A DNA stretch of 64,000 bases from Polychytrium aggregatum (Eukaryota; Chytridiomycota; Chytridiomycetes; Polychytriales): the NCBI RefSeq assembly GCF_025602895.1, contig NW_026516211.1:806001-870000 (forward strand), written 5' to 3'. Each line of letters begins with the position of its first letter. Position 1 is the stretch's first letter. The notes under the pieces were generated by a model. That model worked only from the letters and a program-made list of their open reading frames with translations. It was not told the DNA's origin and searched no databases. The translations under genes and the position numbers were made by a program. Shown one piece after another: positions 23,717 to 34,600 of this stretch.

Positions 23717-23998
23717 CTTGGCTTAAGCAAGCCTGGAGTTCCGACGTCAATTACACTTCCGGTTGCAAACCATATTGCAGCGCACCCAAGCGAAACGGAG
23801 CCCACTGTCTGCATCGCTGAATATTCACTTGCCGGATATGAATACACACACATATCCCTCACACGACCAGACCGATGCTGCAAGGTGCGCACAATCGCGC
23901 AATCGCACAATCGCAGTCGACGCGGGTTATGTTTGTGGTGTGCCGGTTGACAGTCGTCGACAGAGGTGGATCAACCGGATTCAAGGCTATATTCTTCA
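23717..23998 (-). repeat. Dispersed repeat, copy B of the inverted pair
   Basis: Inverted near-identical copy of 20019-20314. It differs by a few substitutions and by a shorter internal GATTGTGC/GATTGCGC array (one unit missing). The two copies face each other across 3.4 kb holding MORN5 and the surface-protein gene. Confidence 0.88.
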
Positions 23999-24168
23999 GT
24001 GTCAAGAACGATCAGCAGAGCTACCCGTGGACCACTCCATCTCGAGCTATCGATGTCACGAAATCGGCCCATGGTGGATATGCAGGGAATCGATGTTCAC
24101 ACGGATGATGTCCGCGGTTGAGTTGCTAGCATTGGCCTGTGATGCGACGCCGACTGTTGATGCTGGTC

Positions 24169-25494
24169 TTAACGAGTCGGGGACAGACGTCGGTTGAATC
24201 CTCCTCTTCGGTTCATATATTGGCGGTATGATCGAGCCTTCTTCAGATTGACAGCATTCACGGCCGAGACATTGGCATCAGATACCTTCTCTCCCTGGAG
24301 AAACATATTTGTAGACGGATTGAGTCAGGGCGATATCTATCTATCTGTCTGTCTGTCTATCTGTCTTTCTGTCTGGTTGTACGAACTCTGCGCATCCCTT
24401 TGAGCACACGACAGCGGCAAATGTTCAAGCGGCCACCCAGATTACCTTGGTACTATTGAATCCGCCAAAGCCCATGAGTTTCATCATCTGCTCCTCCTCG
24501 GTCAGTTCTTTCTCTGGCTCGGCATCCATGTTGGCTGAGAGTAGAGCGGTCGTTAGAGGCTACAGGTGTTGATATGGCGCCAACGGCGGCCTGTAACATC
24601 CATATCCTCTCCAGAAACAGGCACTGGAGCACATCTCTTGATCCAGAACGCTGTCGCGCACCCCGATTGTGTCAGGGGCCAATGCTCCACTACACAGGGA
24701 TCTCGGTCCAGTCCCTGTCACTCACCGTCCTGGGCCGACTTCTCGTTGTCACTGCCATCTCGCTCGATGGAAAAGGATCGCTGTCGTCGACGGGTTGGAC
24801 CCTCGTCTTCACGTCGTCGCTCGCGCGGCCGTCTCTCGTCTGTTGGGATACACCCAATCCCATGTTTTGTAGAATTGTGCAATAATGAGGCTTTGATCAG
24901 TCATGATGGATAATCCGGTCAAGCTCGAGGATCTGCACGCTGAGCAGAGGGTGAGAATATTGGCCTCCCCGCAGTTACCTCGACGCCGGTCTGGACTAAG
25001 CGATGGCGAACGGCGCCGTTCCCGTGACCTGTTTCGATAGCGATCCCTCGATGACTGTCGATACCGGTCTCTGGAGCGGTCCCGGTCCCTTTCTGCAGAG
25101 CGGTTTCTTGGCTGATCTCGTCCTCGGTCTCTTGATCGGTCTCTGTAGCGGTCCCTGGAGCGATCGCGATCATATCGTCCCCGATCTCGGTCTCCAGAAC
25201 GGTCTCGTCGGCCACTTCCTCCTATAGCCGAGCATAGCAACAAAGAGATACCAGCCGGATATATAGCTCCATTTCAGTGGATGCGTCGACCATCGTGAGG
25301 TTGGCATTGCGACTGCTGCCGCAGCTGGGCGATTGCCACCAGGGCTCACCATAGTCATCGCCGTTTCGAGGGTCGTCCAGATCGCGGTATTCCCGATCGC
25401 GGCCGCGGGAGTGAGCCTCCTCGTCAAGCTCGGCGTAGTGTGTCCGCCGCTTCTCCAGATCTCGTTCCCGTGGGTCCCGGCCGTAGCGGCTCAT
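24169..25494 (-). CDS. SNRNP27: SNRNP27-like U4/U6.U5 tri-snRNP protein
   Basis: Small tri-snRNP protein of the spliceosome. The start at 25494 gives MSRYGRDPRERDLEKRR, followed by a long Arg/Asp/Ser-rich RS-like region (exons between 25235 and 25000, RDRSRDRYRDRSRDRGRDQP and similar). The diagnostic C-terminal family domain is split over two exons: KELTEEEQMMKLMGFGGFNS (about 24455-24530, ending NSTK at a GTAATC donor) and VSAVNAVNLKKARSYRQYMN RRGGFNRRLSPTR, ending at TAA 24169. In the human protein the corresponding motifs are MMKLMGFASFDSTKG and YRQYMNRKGGFNRPLD. The middle splicing is approximate because the RS region is repetitive. It is divergent from the small gene at 25805. Confidence 0.9.
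24335..24377. repeat. TCTG/TCTA tetranucleotide microsatellite
   Basis: About ten TCTR units within an SNRNP27 intron. Confidence 0.85.
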
Positions 25495-25705
25495 GGTGTT
25501 TGATGTGGTGGTGAGATGGGGTCAGAATGCGGAGGAACTGGATCGGGCGGTTTGGAGCGGCTGTCTTCTCGCTTGCTCTGTGTTGGCTGTGCCGCCTCAG
25601 CGAGAGCGGCCGAGACGACAGCGACGCGGTCTCGGCTCTGTGTCGCAAAATGCAAGACGGCCGAGGTCGAATCTGCCCCAGCGAATCCACCACGGCCATC
25701 GCAAG

Positions 25706-25768
25706 CAGCCGACAAGCGACAAGCAACAAGCAACAAGCAACAAGCAACAAGCGACAAGCGACAACCGG
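25706..25768. repeat. 7-bp minisatellite (CAAGCAA/CAAGCGA)
   Basis: About eight tandem units between SNRNP27 and the divergent small gene, within about 100 bp of the latter's ATG. Confidence 0.88.
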
Positions 25769-25804
25769 CAGCCGACAGCAGGCCACAGATAGCAAAAAGC
25801 AGGC

Positions 25805-26594
25805 ATGCCGCCCAAGTCAGAGGAGAAGAGGTGAGCCGCCTGCCCAGCGACCGGCGCCTCTGCCGACGGCCCTGCTGACCTGCGTAATGCCGATGCTGAT
25901 CCGCCCTGACATAGCTATGCTGCGGCCCTGGGAGGCGCCCGACCGAGTAAGCATTGCTTTCATGTGTCTGTATTATGCATTTCTTGGACGTCCGGGGGCA
26001 TATGGTGGTGCACTGGCTCCAAACCCCGTGTCCTTCGTTTTCGGGGGGCCATCGGAATTGAGCCAGTCCGTCTCATTGCAGGAAAGCCGGTCGATTTGGC
26101 AAGCACAAACACGAGTGATATCAAAGAGTTTCTGAACGATCGTAGGTGCTATGACTGCGGCGGGCCGCCATGTGTATCTGGGAGTCTGTCGTGCAGTACC
26201 GCATGTTATGGTGCTGTGCTTGTCTTCCTCTTCCTTCTTGCTGACGCCCTTGAGTCATCCTCATCTTCAGGATGGCTCGCAGCGCTCCAGCGATCCCAGG
26301 ACGCCAAGCTGCCTGCTGAAGGTAAGTGTGTACCGACAACTGAGCACAGCAGGCTTCAGGCTGTTTGAGCCAGCCCTCTGAGTGTACCGATGCGCTGTGG
26401 TCGGCTCGATCCCACCGACAAGTTACGCTCATGCACTGACGAGCCTCCCACATCAAGCTCAACCCGATGTTCACAAAAGCACGCCGAAAACCTGGAGCCA
26501 CAAGTCCGGCCCACAGGCGCTGGCCTGGGGCGACAAGTCCAGTCCCATGGCCATGGCCGACGGGCAGGACTTTCTGCAGGTGCTGAGGAGATAA
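25805..26594 (+). CDS. Small unrecognised protein (~100 aa) in five exons
   Basis: A consistent splice path gives a small protein: exons 25805-25830, 25915-25946, 26082-26141, 26271-26321 and about 26458-26594. Each junction has GT and AG and keeps frame. The product starts MPPKSEEKSYAAALGGARPR, continues DLASTNTSDIKEFLNDRWLA and ALQRSQDAKLPAE, and ends WSHKSGPQALAWGDKSSPMA then ADGQDFLQVLRR. Four junctions that keep frame across such short exons are unlikely by chance. The last acceptor (CATCAAG) is the weakest; an alternative at the preceding CAGCAG would give a tail of about nine residues instead. I recognise no family, and there is no signal peptide or TM helix. Confidence 0.5.
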
Positions 26595-27207
26595 GACCGC
26601 AAGTCGGGCTCGCAGCTCTCATCCGGCAGCAAACGCGCAGATGGATATCGATGAACAAGGATTACGACCGGCCAAGCCAGCTGAATAAAGCCAACGTACT
26701 GACAATTGGCGATCTCATGAGAGGCAATCGCTGGCGAGACGAGAATGCTCGACACTCGGACAGAACATGCAATCATCCGCCTCCTCCAACGAGTCGCTGT
26801 CGAATCTAACAATGGATAGATGGGCGGAGGGCGTGCGGGGCATATTCAGGCGTGTTTGCTCGGCCAGGCTGGATCGCAGTGACGGTCTGTGAACTCAATC
26901 GGCCGGCCCTCATCGTGTCTCGGCAGCATCGTTCTGTCTCCTGGGCGCATCACTGTTCTGCTGGCTGGGCGACCGACTGCAATGTTTTCGATGGCAACTT
27001 GAGCAGCTTGCCTGCGATATTCGGCCAACACGGGTTGGCAGAGCAGCGGCAGTTCGATGTCGTCACAAACAATGGATCCAACATGCAGTCATCAGCGCTA
27101 CTGTGCGGGGGCATTTCGTTGCCACACACGACCGGATCGAGTCTCGTCCGATCAGCCTATCATCGAGAGAATGCGCTACCGATGCTTGACCTGAATCGAT
27201 GGCCTAC

Positions 27208-27656
27208 CTTGGTTGTGTATGCAGTAGAGAAAATATGGCAGAACGTCGCGCTCGCTGACGACCTGCGAGTGGAAGTGCTTTGTGACCGAGCCGACCAGTT
27301 CCTCCGGGGTCTCCTTTGCCTTGATCTTGATGCTGTACGTCCGCTTGTACTTCTTTAGGATCCTGTCGCTAACCTTCGAAAAGTCCATCTGCGATGCCGG
27401 ACAGCCCATTCTGATAAGACAATCGGGCTCAAATCGATAAACCAACATGATCGAAGAGCTGCTGTACTGAGCGCATGGAGGGGCGGGTGCATGTTCTCGC
27501 AGAGCCGCTCACCTTGGGGGCCCAGTCTGGCTCTGCAGCGTCCAGGCGCTTGGCTGACGGATGCTTTTTCTTCTTCGACGATGGTACTGTCGGGAGCAGC
27601 GGCTGGACCATGCTCGAGCTTGACAAAGGGGTCGGTATAGACACTGGCTTTGACAT
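27208..27656 (-). CDS. SAP30-like Sin3-binding protein (histone deacetylase complex)
   Basis: Two exons are firm: 27656-27513 (MSKPVSIPTPLSSSS to AEPDWAPK, 48 codons) and 27466-27208. Exon 2 encodes the Sap30 Sin3-interaction domain: MDFSKVSDRILKKYKRTYSI, KETPEELVGSVTKHFHSQVV and VLPYFLYCIHNQ, with the family's L-x-K-Y-K-R and K-H-F signatures. Sap30 bridges Sin3 to the Rpd3/HDAC1 deacetylase and acts in the nucleus. A KKKKHPSAKR stretch in exon 1 could be a nuclear signal. A GTAGGC donor at 27207 implies at least one more short exon toward 26850 that I could not fix, so the C-terminus is open. The N-terminal zinc finger of animal SAP30 is absent, as in some fungal forms. Confidence 0.78.
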
Positions 27657-27877
27657 TCGGGCGAGTCTGCTCAACGAAGAGAAGCACCGAATAGCAGCAT
27701 TTGGAACGGTGCGGCGACGGGTATGAGCACGAGGGTGTTCGCGGTGGCTTGGAGAAGCAGCGAAAGTCGTCAGGGATGCTCGTGTGAAGATATACCTAGG
27801 TGGGTGTGAGGGATGCGAGGATGGGTTTGGGCTTGGGCTTGATAGGGAGCGGCGGCCAGACAAAGCGCAGATGAGCC

Positions 27878-27962
27878 CGATGATGGACGATGGACGATGG
27901 GCGATGAGCGATGGACGATGGGCGATGAGCGATGGACGATGGGCGATGAGCGATGGACGAGG
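27878..27962. repeat. 21-bp minisatellite
   Basis: Three to four copies of GATGGACGATGGGCGATGAGC in the divergent spacer between the SAP30-like gene and TAD1. Confidence 0.92.
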
Positions 27963-28390
27963 CGAGCGGGAGCGACATTGCCAACACGCGCCCTGTGTGT
28001 GCGTGTGCCGTCTCGCCACTTGCCGAGAGGCTCTCTCGCCGCACACAGACAGTCGGCGCAGCAGCTGTGTCGTCTCGCTGGCGGCGGTCTCGCTCTCGGT
28101 ACAGCCAATCTCCGACACGTCGCACAAACGCGGAAAACCATCCGCCCCGGTATGGCCGATCTGCCAGCGAGCCGTGGCAGTCGCAGCCGCCCTCTGGGCC
28201 TGCCCCCCCATCTCGCTCCCGGCACCAGCAGGCTCATGCTCGCCAGTCCGACTGCAGCGGCCCTGGATTACGAGCGACAGCGCACCCAGCGGCGACTTTG
28301 GTGAATCTTTGCCCAGCGAGGCAGCCTCGACAAAGCCATCCGCATCGCCGCTTGCAACAGCCACAACACATAGACCCGACCAGCGAACCC

Positions 28391-31289
28391 ATGGTCAAGG
28401 ACAGATCGACATCGCGGCGGCCGCCCGGATTTGCCGATGCCATCGCCACCACGGCAATCGAAAAGTTCGACTCGCTGCCAAAGCGAGGCAAGCCTGTGTG
28501 GCGGTCGCCCAACAAGCCCGAGTGGACCGTCATGGCAGCGATCGTCAAGGAACACCAAACGCAAGGTGGGCCCGTTGCGGTGGCAGCTTTCCTTGCGACA
28601 GTCTCCAGCCCGATAGATGCATGGCCCAATATCATTTGACCGACAGCATACGGCTTGGTTTGTGTTTGGGCATGTGTCGTTTTTTCCCGCTGGCTGCTCA
28701 CGTCTCCATCTTCTGTTTGAGCAGATCAAGATATGTGCGCCTACGAATGCGTGGCTGTGGGGTGAGTCCGGTTGGGTATGATATCAACGCTGCTGTCGTC
28801 GCCCTTGCGGTGGCGGCTGACCGTTTCCCTTGATATTGTGAATATGCACCACCAGGACCGGACTCAAATGCCTGGGCAATTCCGAGCTCAGTCCCGATGG
28901 CGATGTACTCTTCGACAGCCACGCCGAAGTCGTCTGTCGTCGTCATTTTCTCACGTAAGGACACATCTTTCCGCTTCAGCATGCGCAACAATGACACGCC
29001 GCGGCTTGATACGAAACGACTTGGGCATCGCTTTCGATATCCGTCGATATCACAATGTTTCTGAAGCTGCTCAGCTCGGATTCGCAGAGACTGCCCCTCC
29101 TCCTCGCTTACAAGCAATAGACTGACGCTTGACTATCGCATGCAGCTATTTGTACAACGAAATGAATCTATGTCTTGATTCTTCATCATCGGTCCTGCGG
29201 CAAAGCACTCCAGGAAGGTTCAAGCTGGCGCCGGGAGTCGAGTTTCATCTCTACGTTTCACAGGCTCCCTGCGGCGATGCCTCAATGACCTGTCTCGATA
29301 GGTCTCAGAGCGACGATACTCGGAAAGCCAACGAAGAGAAAAAAAGGCGGTTTATCAGTCGGCGCGACGAGGAGATATCGGATGAATCTCCGGCAAACAA
29401 GCGACCCAAAACCGAGATGCACGGAGCAGACGATTCTGTGTCGCTTGCAGGTCCCCCGACTCAGTCCCCGTCAGCACCAGCGACTCAGAGCATGGATCAA
29501 TCTGACAGTGTGGCCGATGTGTCCCCCGAGTGCGCCGAGCCACTGGTAGTTTCGTCGGCCAACATGGTCGCCTCGGGTGTACTTCGTGGACGGGACAGCT
29601 ATAACCTGTTGGGAGTCCTGCGTACCAAGCCAGGTGAGTTTCGGCTGAGTGTTGTTGGCAGACATTCTATGGCGTTCGTCATATGTACTCGATCGGACGA
29701 CAGCGACGACTGCAGGCATCGAAAAGGAGGGTACTGTGCATTTGAAACACGGGCAGTCGACGTAATGTGGATGTGGATGTGGATATTCATGTCGATGTGG
29801 ATGTGGATGTGGATGTGGATGTGGATGTGGATGTGGATGTGGATGTGGATGTGGATGTGGATGTGGATGTGGATGTGGATGTGGATGTGGATGTGGATGT
29901 GGATGTGGATGTGGATGTGGATGTGGATGTGGATGTGGATGTGGATGTGGATGTGGATGTGGATGTGGATGTGGATGTGGATGTGGATGTGGATGTGGAT
30001 GTGGATGTGGATGTGGATGTGGATGCGGTGACGGACTCCATATATCCGCTTTCTGTTCTGTGCAGGTCGCATTGATGCGGACTCGACCAATTCTTTGAGC
30101 TGCAGGTACGGCAACGAGGCATGTCACGCCAAGTGCTTTCGAGTCAGTCATGGGCTGGTCAAGCAGTGCTCCTTTGGATTCTTCTTGTGCGGATCTCAGT
30201 GGCGACAATCTTCTGCCGATCTGCTTGCAAACGAAATGACGGTGGCTATCTAAATTGTACCGTAGCGACAAGATTGCCAAATGGATGGTCGTCGGGCTCG
30301 GCGGTGCTTTAGTCGCCTCCCTTATGGATCCAATTTATCTGTCGACAATAACGATCGGGGCCTTCTACAACCATGCCGACGCATATCGGGCTTTCATCGA
30401 CCGACTCGAAGGCATCGTCGGTAAGACTGACCTGTGGCAAGGAAACGGCGCGATACGAACCAGTAACCTCCCTCGATGGAGGCATGTCCCTTGAAGGACG
30501 CGCGGCTTTGCTTATTGCTGCTTCCCGACAGATCTGCCGCCGTTGTACCGGGTTCAGGTTCCAGAAATCTTTCACTCGAAGGTCCCCTTCCCTTTCAGCC
30601 GTGTAGCAGTCACCAAGAACGAAAATACCCGACCGATTAGCGCCGATGCCTCGATTGGTTGGTCATCTCCATCAGATGATTCTGAGGTGACAGTTTGCGG
30701 CCGCAAGCAGGGCTTCTCTGCGAAAAAGGCCAAGAATAACGAGCGAGCCAGGTATCCCTCGCTTCTCGCCGAGTCAGCAACGAGTGGGCTCTTGAACACT
30801 GCACCCAGCGCCCTCCTGAGTCTTGGACCACTGATACAACGAAGTACCGATAAAGCGAGTGCTGACGTCTCCATCCCCTCTGTCCAGACCATCGATATCA
30901 AAGCTGTCGCTTTTCAAGCTCCATCAAGAAGTTCTTTCGAGGGTCAATCCGAGTGCGGCGTCCAGGTAAGCCCGCATGCACCTAACGCACTCCCTTTAAC
31001 TGCGCTGTGGGCTGTGCATCGTGAGTTTGTGCTGCGATTGCACATTTGCGGCTATAGGCCTCGAGTATCTGGGCTGTTGTTCTGACCAGCATGATTGTGA
31101 TGCTAATTCCCGGAATGTCGAACTGCCGGCGCCAGTACAAGCTCGCAGACCTATCGCCAAGCCAAGCAAGCAAACTCCGAGTACCAGCTGGCTAAGAGCC
31201 GCTTGTATGTTGGCCGGTTTGCTGGCTGGCTCATCTGCGACCCGATGTACGAAGCGTTCAAGGTGGAGGGATCCGCCAACACCGAGTGA
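28391..31289 (+). CDS. TAD1: TAD1/ADAT1 tRNA-specific adenosine deaminase
   Basis: Deaminates A37 of tRNA-Ala to inosine. Exon 1 (28391-28565) has the family N-terminus ADAIATTAIEKFDSLPKRGK ending in a PEWTVMAAIV block. A tiny second exon supplies CAYECVAVG, joined to TGLKCLGN and the zinc/catalytic motif FDSHAEVVCRRHFL (28900-28950). A later exon has the PCGDAS zinc motif (29268-29285), an acidic insert and GRDSYNLLGVLRTKPG. After a long intron the frame resumes RIDADSTNSLSCS, DKIAKWMVVGLGGALVASLM, DPIYLSTITIGAFYNH and, further on, CGRKQGFSAKK. The last exon (YQLAKSRLYVGRFAGWLICD) ends at TGA 31287-31289. All catalytic residues (H-A-E, P-C, the distal C) are present. The internal Ser-rich region 30750-31090 is loosely modelled. 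Confidence 0.92.
29765..30024. repeat. (GGATGT)n array, about 43 units, in a TAD1 intron
   Basis: An almost perfect 260-bp GTGGAT hexanucleotide array with one interruption near the 5' end (ATTCATGTCGAT). It lies between the GTGAGT donor at 29633 and the TGTGCAG acceptor at about 30066. It is open in several frames on both strands, which explains spurious Met-Trp, Asp-Val and His-Pro repeat frames. It is not the TTAGGG telomere unit. Confidence 0.97.
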
Positions 31290-31403
31290 TCGTATCATAT
31301 TTCCGGTACCGCTTTCTGTATCCGCCGTGACGGCCGCGAGATGATATAGCCGCCGGCATCATGTCGATTGTTGAGGACACAGACATCCGAATCAGCGCAG
31401 CTA

Positions 31404-31735
31404 CAGTCAATCCAATAAAAAACGAGACACCTTGGCTATTGACCAATGACCGAATAATTTGCTTCCAAATACCACCGCGCGCTGGCCATGACCATTCTGC
31501 GATGCGGTGCAATACCATCATTCATAGCCTGAGAAGAATTGCCTCCATATTCAACGTGTCCAAGAGCACCATTCACCGCTGGCACTCCGAGACCAGTGCG
31601 CAGGTCGATTGTGGAGACGGAGAGCGACCGGCGGTCTTCACTCGGAGGCTGCCAAAGTGATCTGTTGGATTGCATGTGGCTCAGTTGGATGCAAGCCATC
31701 GTATACTACGCTGACATATGGGGTGTGGGCAAGTG
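31404..31735 (+). mobile_element. Internally deleted copy of the Fanzor-bearing Tc1/mariner element
   Basis: The left end after TA (31402-31403) matches 25 of the 28 terminal bases of the large element at 54553, and homology runs on through the CGCGCTGGCCATGACCATTC block and the transposase start (GTGTCCAAGAGCACCATTCA). At about 31595 it jumps to the end of the Fanzor gene: GCAGGTCGATTGTGGAGA onward matches 57909-57977 with one missing base, including the Fanzor stop, then weaker 3' flank to about 31715. The right terminal repeat is not recognisable. About 3.2 kb is missing inside. Unlike the large copy it still encodes the transposase helix-turn-helix (SLRRIASIFNVSKSTIHRW). It cannot encode either protein. 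Confidence 0.88.
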
Positions 31736-32191
31736 ACCCATTTGCTCATGGGTAAGGTGTATCTCGTTCAGACAATCGAGACATTTGGTCTGCTCTGTTC
31801 ACGGCAAGATGGTATCCGTATGCCCCCCCACGAGTCCACATTGGGCCTCGGTGTATTGTGTGGGAGTCTGGGCGAAGCAGACATACTGCTCTTTGGCCCA
31901 CAAGGGCGAGCACCGAACTCCTGATGGACAGTGATGTCGGTCAGCCTTGAGGGGAACGACCGGCCCGGCGATTGGAGCCGGCGGTTTTGTGCCGGATCTG
32001 AATCAGGCTCGAGCCCATCCCTCTTTCATTTCCCTCCGGGTCGATTGCGTGTCGGTACAGATATTGGCGAGCTCTTGCACACCATCAACATCACTCTAGA
32101 CTCGGCGTTGGTTTCCTCTCGAATCTGCCTCGTTCCAGCTCACCCATCTGGTCTATCTGGGCTCGAAAGCGCCAAGGAAGACGAGCACTGA

Positions 32192-34259
32192 ATGTCCGAC
32201 TTTGATGCCATTTTGAACTCGAGCGAGAGCGATCTGCTGTCCCTGTCATATATCTATGGCTCGGTTTCGCTCGCCTATGGCCTGCTCTCGGCATGGTACC
32301 TCTCCAACGCGTACCGCTTCAGCTATGTGCATATTCACATCCACAGCCTCGTCGGCTATCTCATCATGGGCAAGACTTTGCTCATGGTGGTATATTTTGG
32401 GGCAGCCGTCGGGAAGCTCAACAACGGTAACATTGCACGGACATGGCTTTGACAGGGAGCGGGGCTGAGGCCGCTGTGGCTCCATCTAGAGACAGAAGCT
32501 GGTTCGAGGCAGACATATGCGCGCATTTGGGGACTGAGCAAGGATCGAGATGCCTCGTCTGCAATGCGGCTGGAAAGGAGGCTGTATATCACCACACGCG
32601 GGCGTCTGATGCTTCGGGCTGAATCTACATATCTGTGGTTGTGTCTCGGTTGTCGCCTCGATAATCTCCTGGGTTTGCTCCGCACCAAGGATACACCATG
32701 CTCATATGCAGCGCGGGCGACTATGCCCATCAAGCATTCATGATTGTCATCGAGATTCTGCTTTCGAAGGGATATGGGATCACCCGGGCAAGGCTCACCA
32801 GTGCCGAGAAGAAAATGGCGATCTGTTGAGTATTCGCAGCCCTTCGCTACCACATACGGCTCCTCTCGCATGCGAGGACTGGATTCGGATGGGCTAACAG
32901 GTCCGGGCATGGGTCATTCGTTGACGGGCAGTTATTGGCATCGGGTTGACGACCATTGGAGTTGCAACCATCAGCTACGGCCGCTTTTATAGCGTAAGCC
33001 ATTGGCAGCTCGCGGGCCTCTGGCGCTCAGATCGCCGTGGGAACCGCATCGTTGACAGAAATACGCTGCCGTGCAATGTCTCGCCGATGCTCTCAGCACC
33101 AGCATCGACGGGCTCGGATACCCACCAACACTGACAAGATCTGCTCATATGCCCCAACGGCTGCGTGCGCCGCTTGCTCGCCAGGCTACCCTCATATTTC
33201 TATACTGCGTCATGGCGCGGCTGCTTTTCAACACTATCGAGGCTAATCTTTCCAAGGCGGCGTCGTATGCACTTCTTCTGGATGTAGGTCCTTCGGCTGA
33301 CTCTCTGCATGAGCTGCTGGCTCGGGAATCGCCGAGGCTCTGACAGAGATCGTACTGACGTCAAAGGGGCGATGATCCTTTCGGCGGCCTCAGCCACCAT
33401 CGCTCTCTAACTGCCGTCTCTCTTCCTTATCCCGTCGCTATCCCAGACCGGCGGGTATCCCAGCCGCACACAGCCCAACCCATATCACTTCAAGTTCCAG
33501 CTTCTGATGCACACCCGCACGCTGATCTTTCTCCATATCATCCTCGCCATCACGGATCAGATCATGGACGTCATCACTTCGTTCTCGACCGTCATTCGCG
33601 AGAGCATCATCCAGGGCCTGTTTTTGGTCTACTTTTCGTATTTCATCTATCGATTCCGGCTGGGCGACTGGCCTCCGTTGGATCTGAGCCTGATGCTGCC
33701 AGGCTCGGGGCGACTGCTCACTGCCGTTGAGGATGGATCAATCGGGATATCGACGGCGATGGTGATGATGCGAATCGCAGCCATGCGGGCGCGAGAGCTA
33801 CGCAACCGGACCAACGTCGAGGCTGCCGCCGATACTGAACCAGGTGCCGGTGACTTGAGCCCGTCCGCCTTGATCAAGGAGCGCGAGCGAGCTGCTAAAG
33901 CGCTAGTGCTGATATCGCCGTTCGAGGTGCAAAAGCCAAACTTTAGCGTCTCGATCTACAAGACGCTGAGTGCAATGTCTTTGAACAACGGAGCCGGGTT
34001 GCAGCGATCGCTCAGCATGAGCACCTCGAGGGTCAATGCCATCGCTCCAGGCCCGCTTGGCAGCACCAGCCGCGCGACTCTGAATCGCCCCCTCCGGGCT
34101 GTGCCTGAGTTCTCGAATGCGCTCAGGCAAGCCGAGAGCGTCTCGAGCAACATCCACAGCGTCCCTCCCGTCCTTCCTTCGCTCTATGTGGCGCTACCGG
34201 ATGAGGAAGAGAAAACTGAGCCTGCGAATCCTGTTCTGCTGAAGTCTGGCTATTTGTGA
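32192..34259 (+). CDS. Seven-TM membrane protein, GOST/rhodopsin-like GPCR fold suspected
   Basis: The start at 32192 (MSDFDAILNSSESDLLSLSY) leads at once into TM1 (IYGSVSLAYGLLSAWYL) and TM2 (SLVGYLIMGKTLLMVVYFGA). Later exons supply AFMIVIEILLSKGYGITR (about 32725-32790), VIGIGLTTIGVATISYGRFY (about 32935-32998), LIFLYCVMARLLFNTIEANL (33190-33250) and, in the last exon, LIFLHIILAITDQIMDVI and IIQGLFLVYFSYFIYRFRLG. That makes seven helices. The K-G-Y/W-x-I-T-R motif after TM3 resembles the GOST/GpcrRhopsn4-type membrane domains (TMEM145, GPR180, TMEM87 group). The ~170-residue cytoplasmic tail is Ser/Ala/Arg-rich. No extracellular domain precedes TM1, unlike typical GOST proteins, so upstream exons may be missing. 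Splicing between 32430 and 33430 is approximate. Confidence 0.6.
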
Positions 34260-34600
34260 ATACATGCTCTCTCTGCAGCAATAACCGCTCACACACAGCT
34301 TGGTACAATGCGGTGAATCGATGCAGAGCATTGGGCGGTCGTTGAAGGAAATGGGTGTATTCATGGCCCGTAAAGGTCTGGTCGATTGGTATGAGAGCAG
34401 AGTGCTCCGCTTCGTTCTGTGCAGATCTACCCCAACGGCGATGAAAGCAGCAGCTACGCTGGACGTCAATTCGATTCCGCCCCGAAGCCCTGTTAAATCC
34501 TGCAGCCGTAAGGAGGGGCTCAGGACAGAGTCGGGTTGGGTTGGTCGCGGTGTTTCCAGTTGACCGCCACGGATGTGCTGATGCGGAAGCGCCGAAAGTG
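34260..34600. other. Convergent spacer between the seven-TM gene and COG1
   Basis: About 340 bp between two stops. I see nothing in it. Confidence 0.5.

Noticed and set aside
27429-28364. Long minus-strand frame containing repeated HRPSLIA / HRPSSIA
   Set aside because: Repeats come from the 21-bp minisatellite; the true SAP30-like exon lies in another frame inside it.
29599-30280. Long frames of Met-Trp, Asp-Val, His-Pro, His-Ile or Ser-Thr repeats on both strands
   Set aside because: All are translations of the same (GGATGT)n intronic array in TAD1; flanking exons splice across it in frame.
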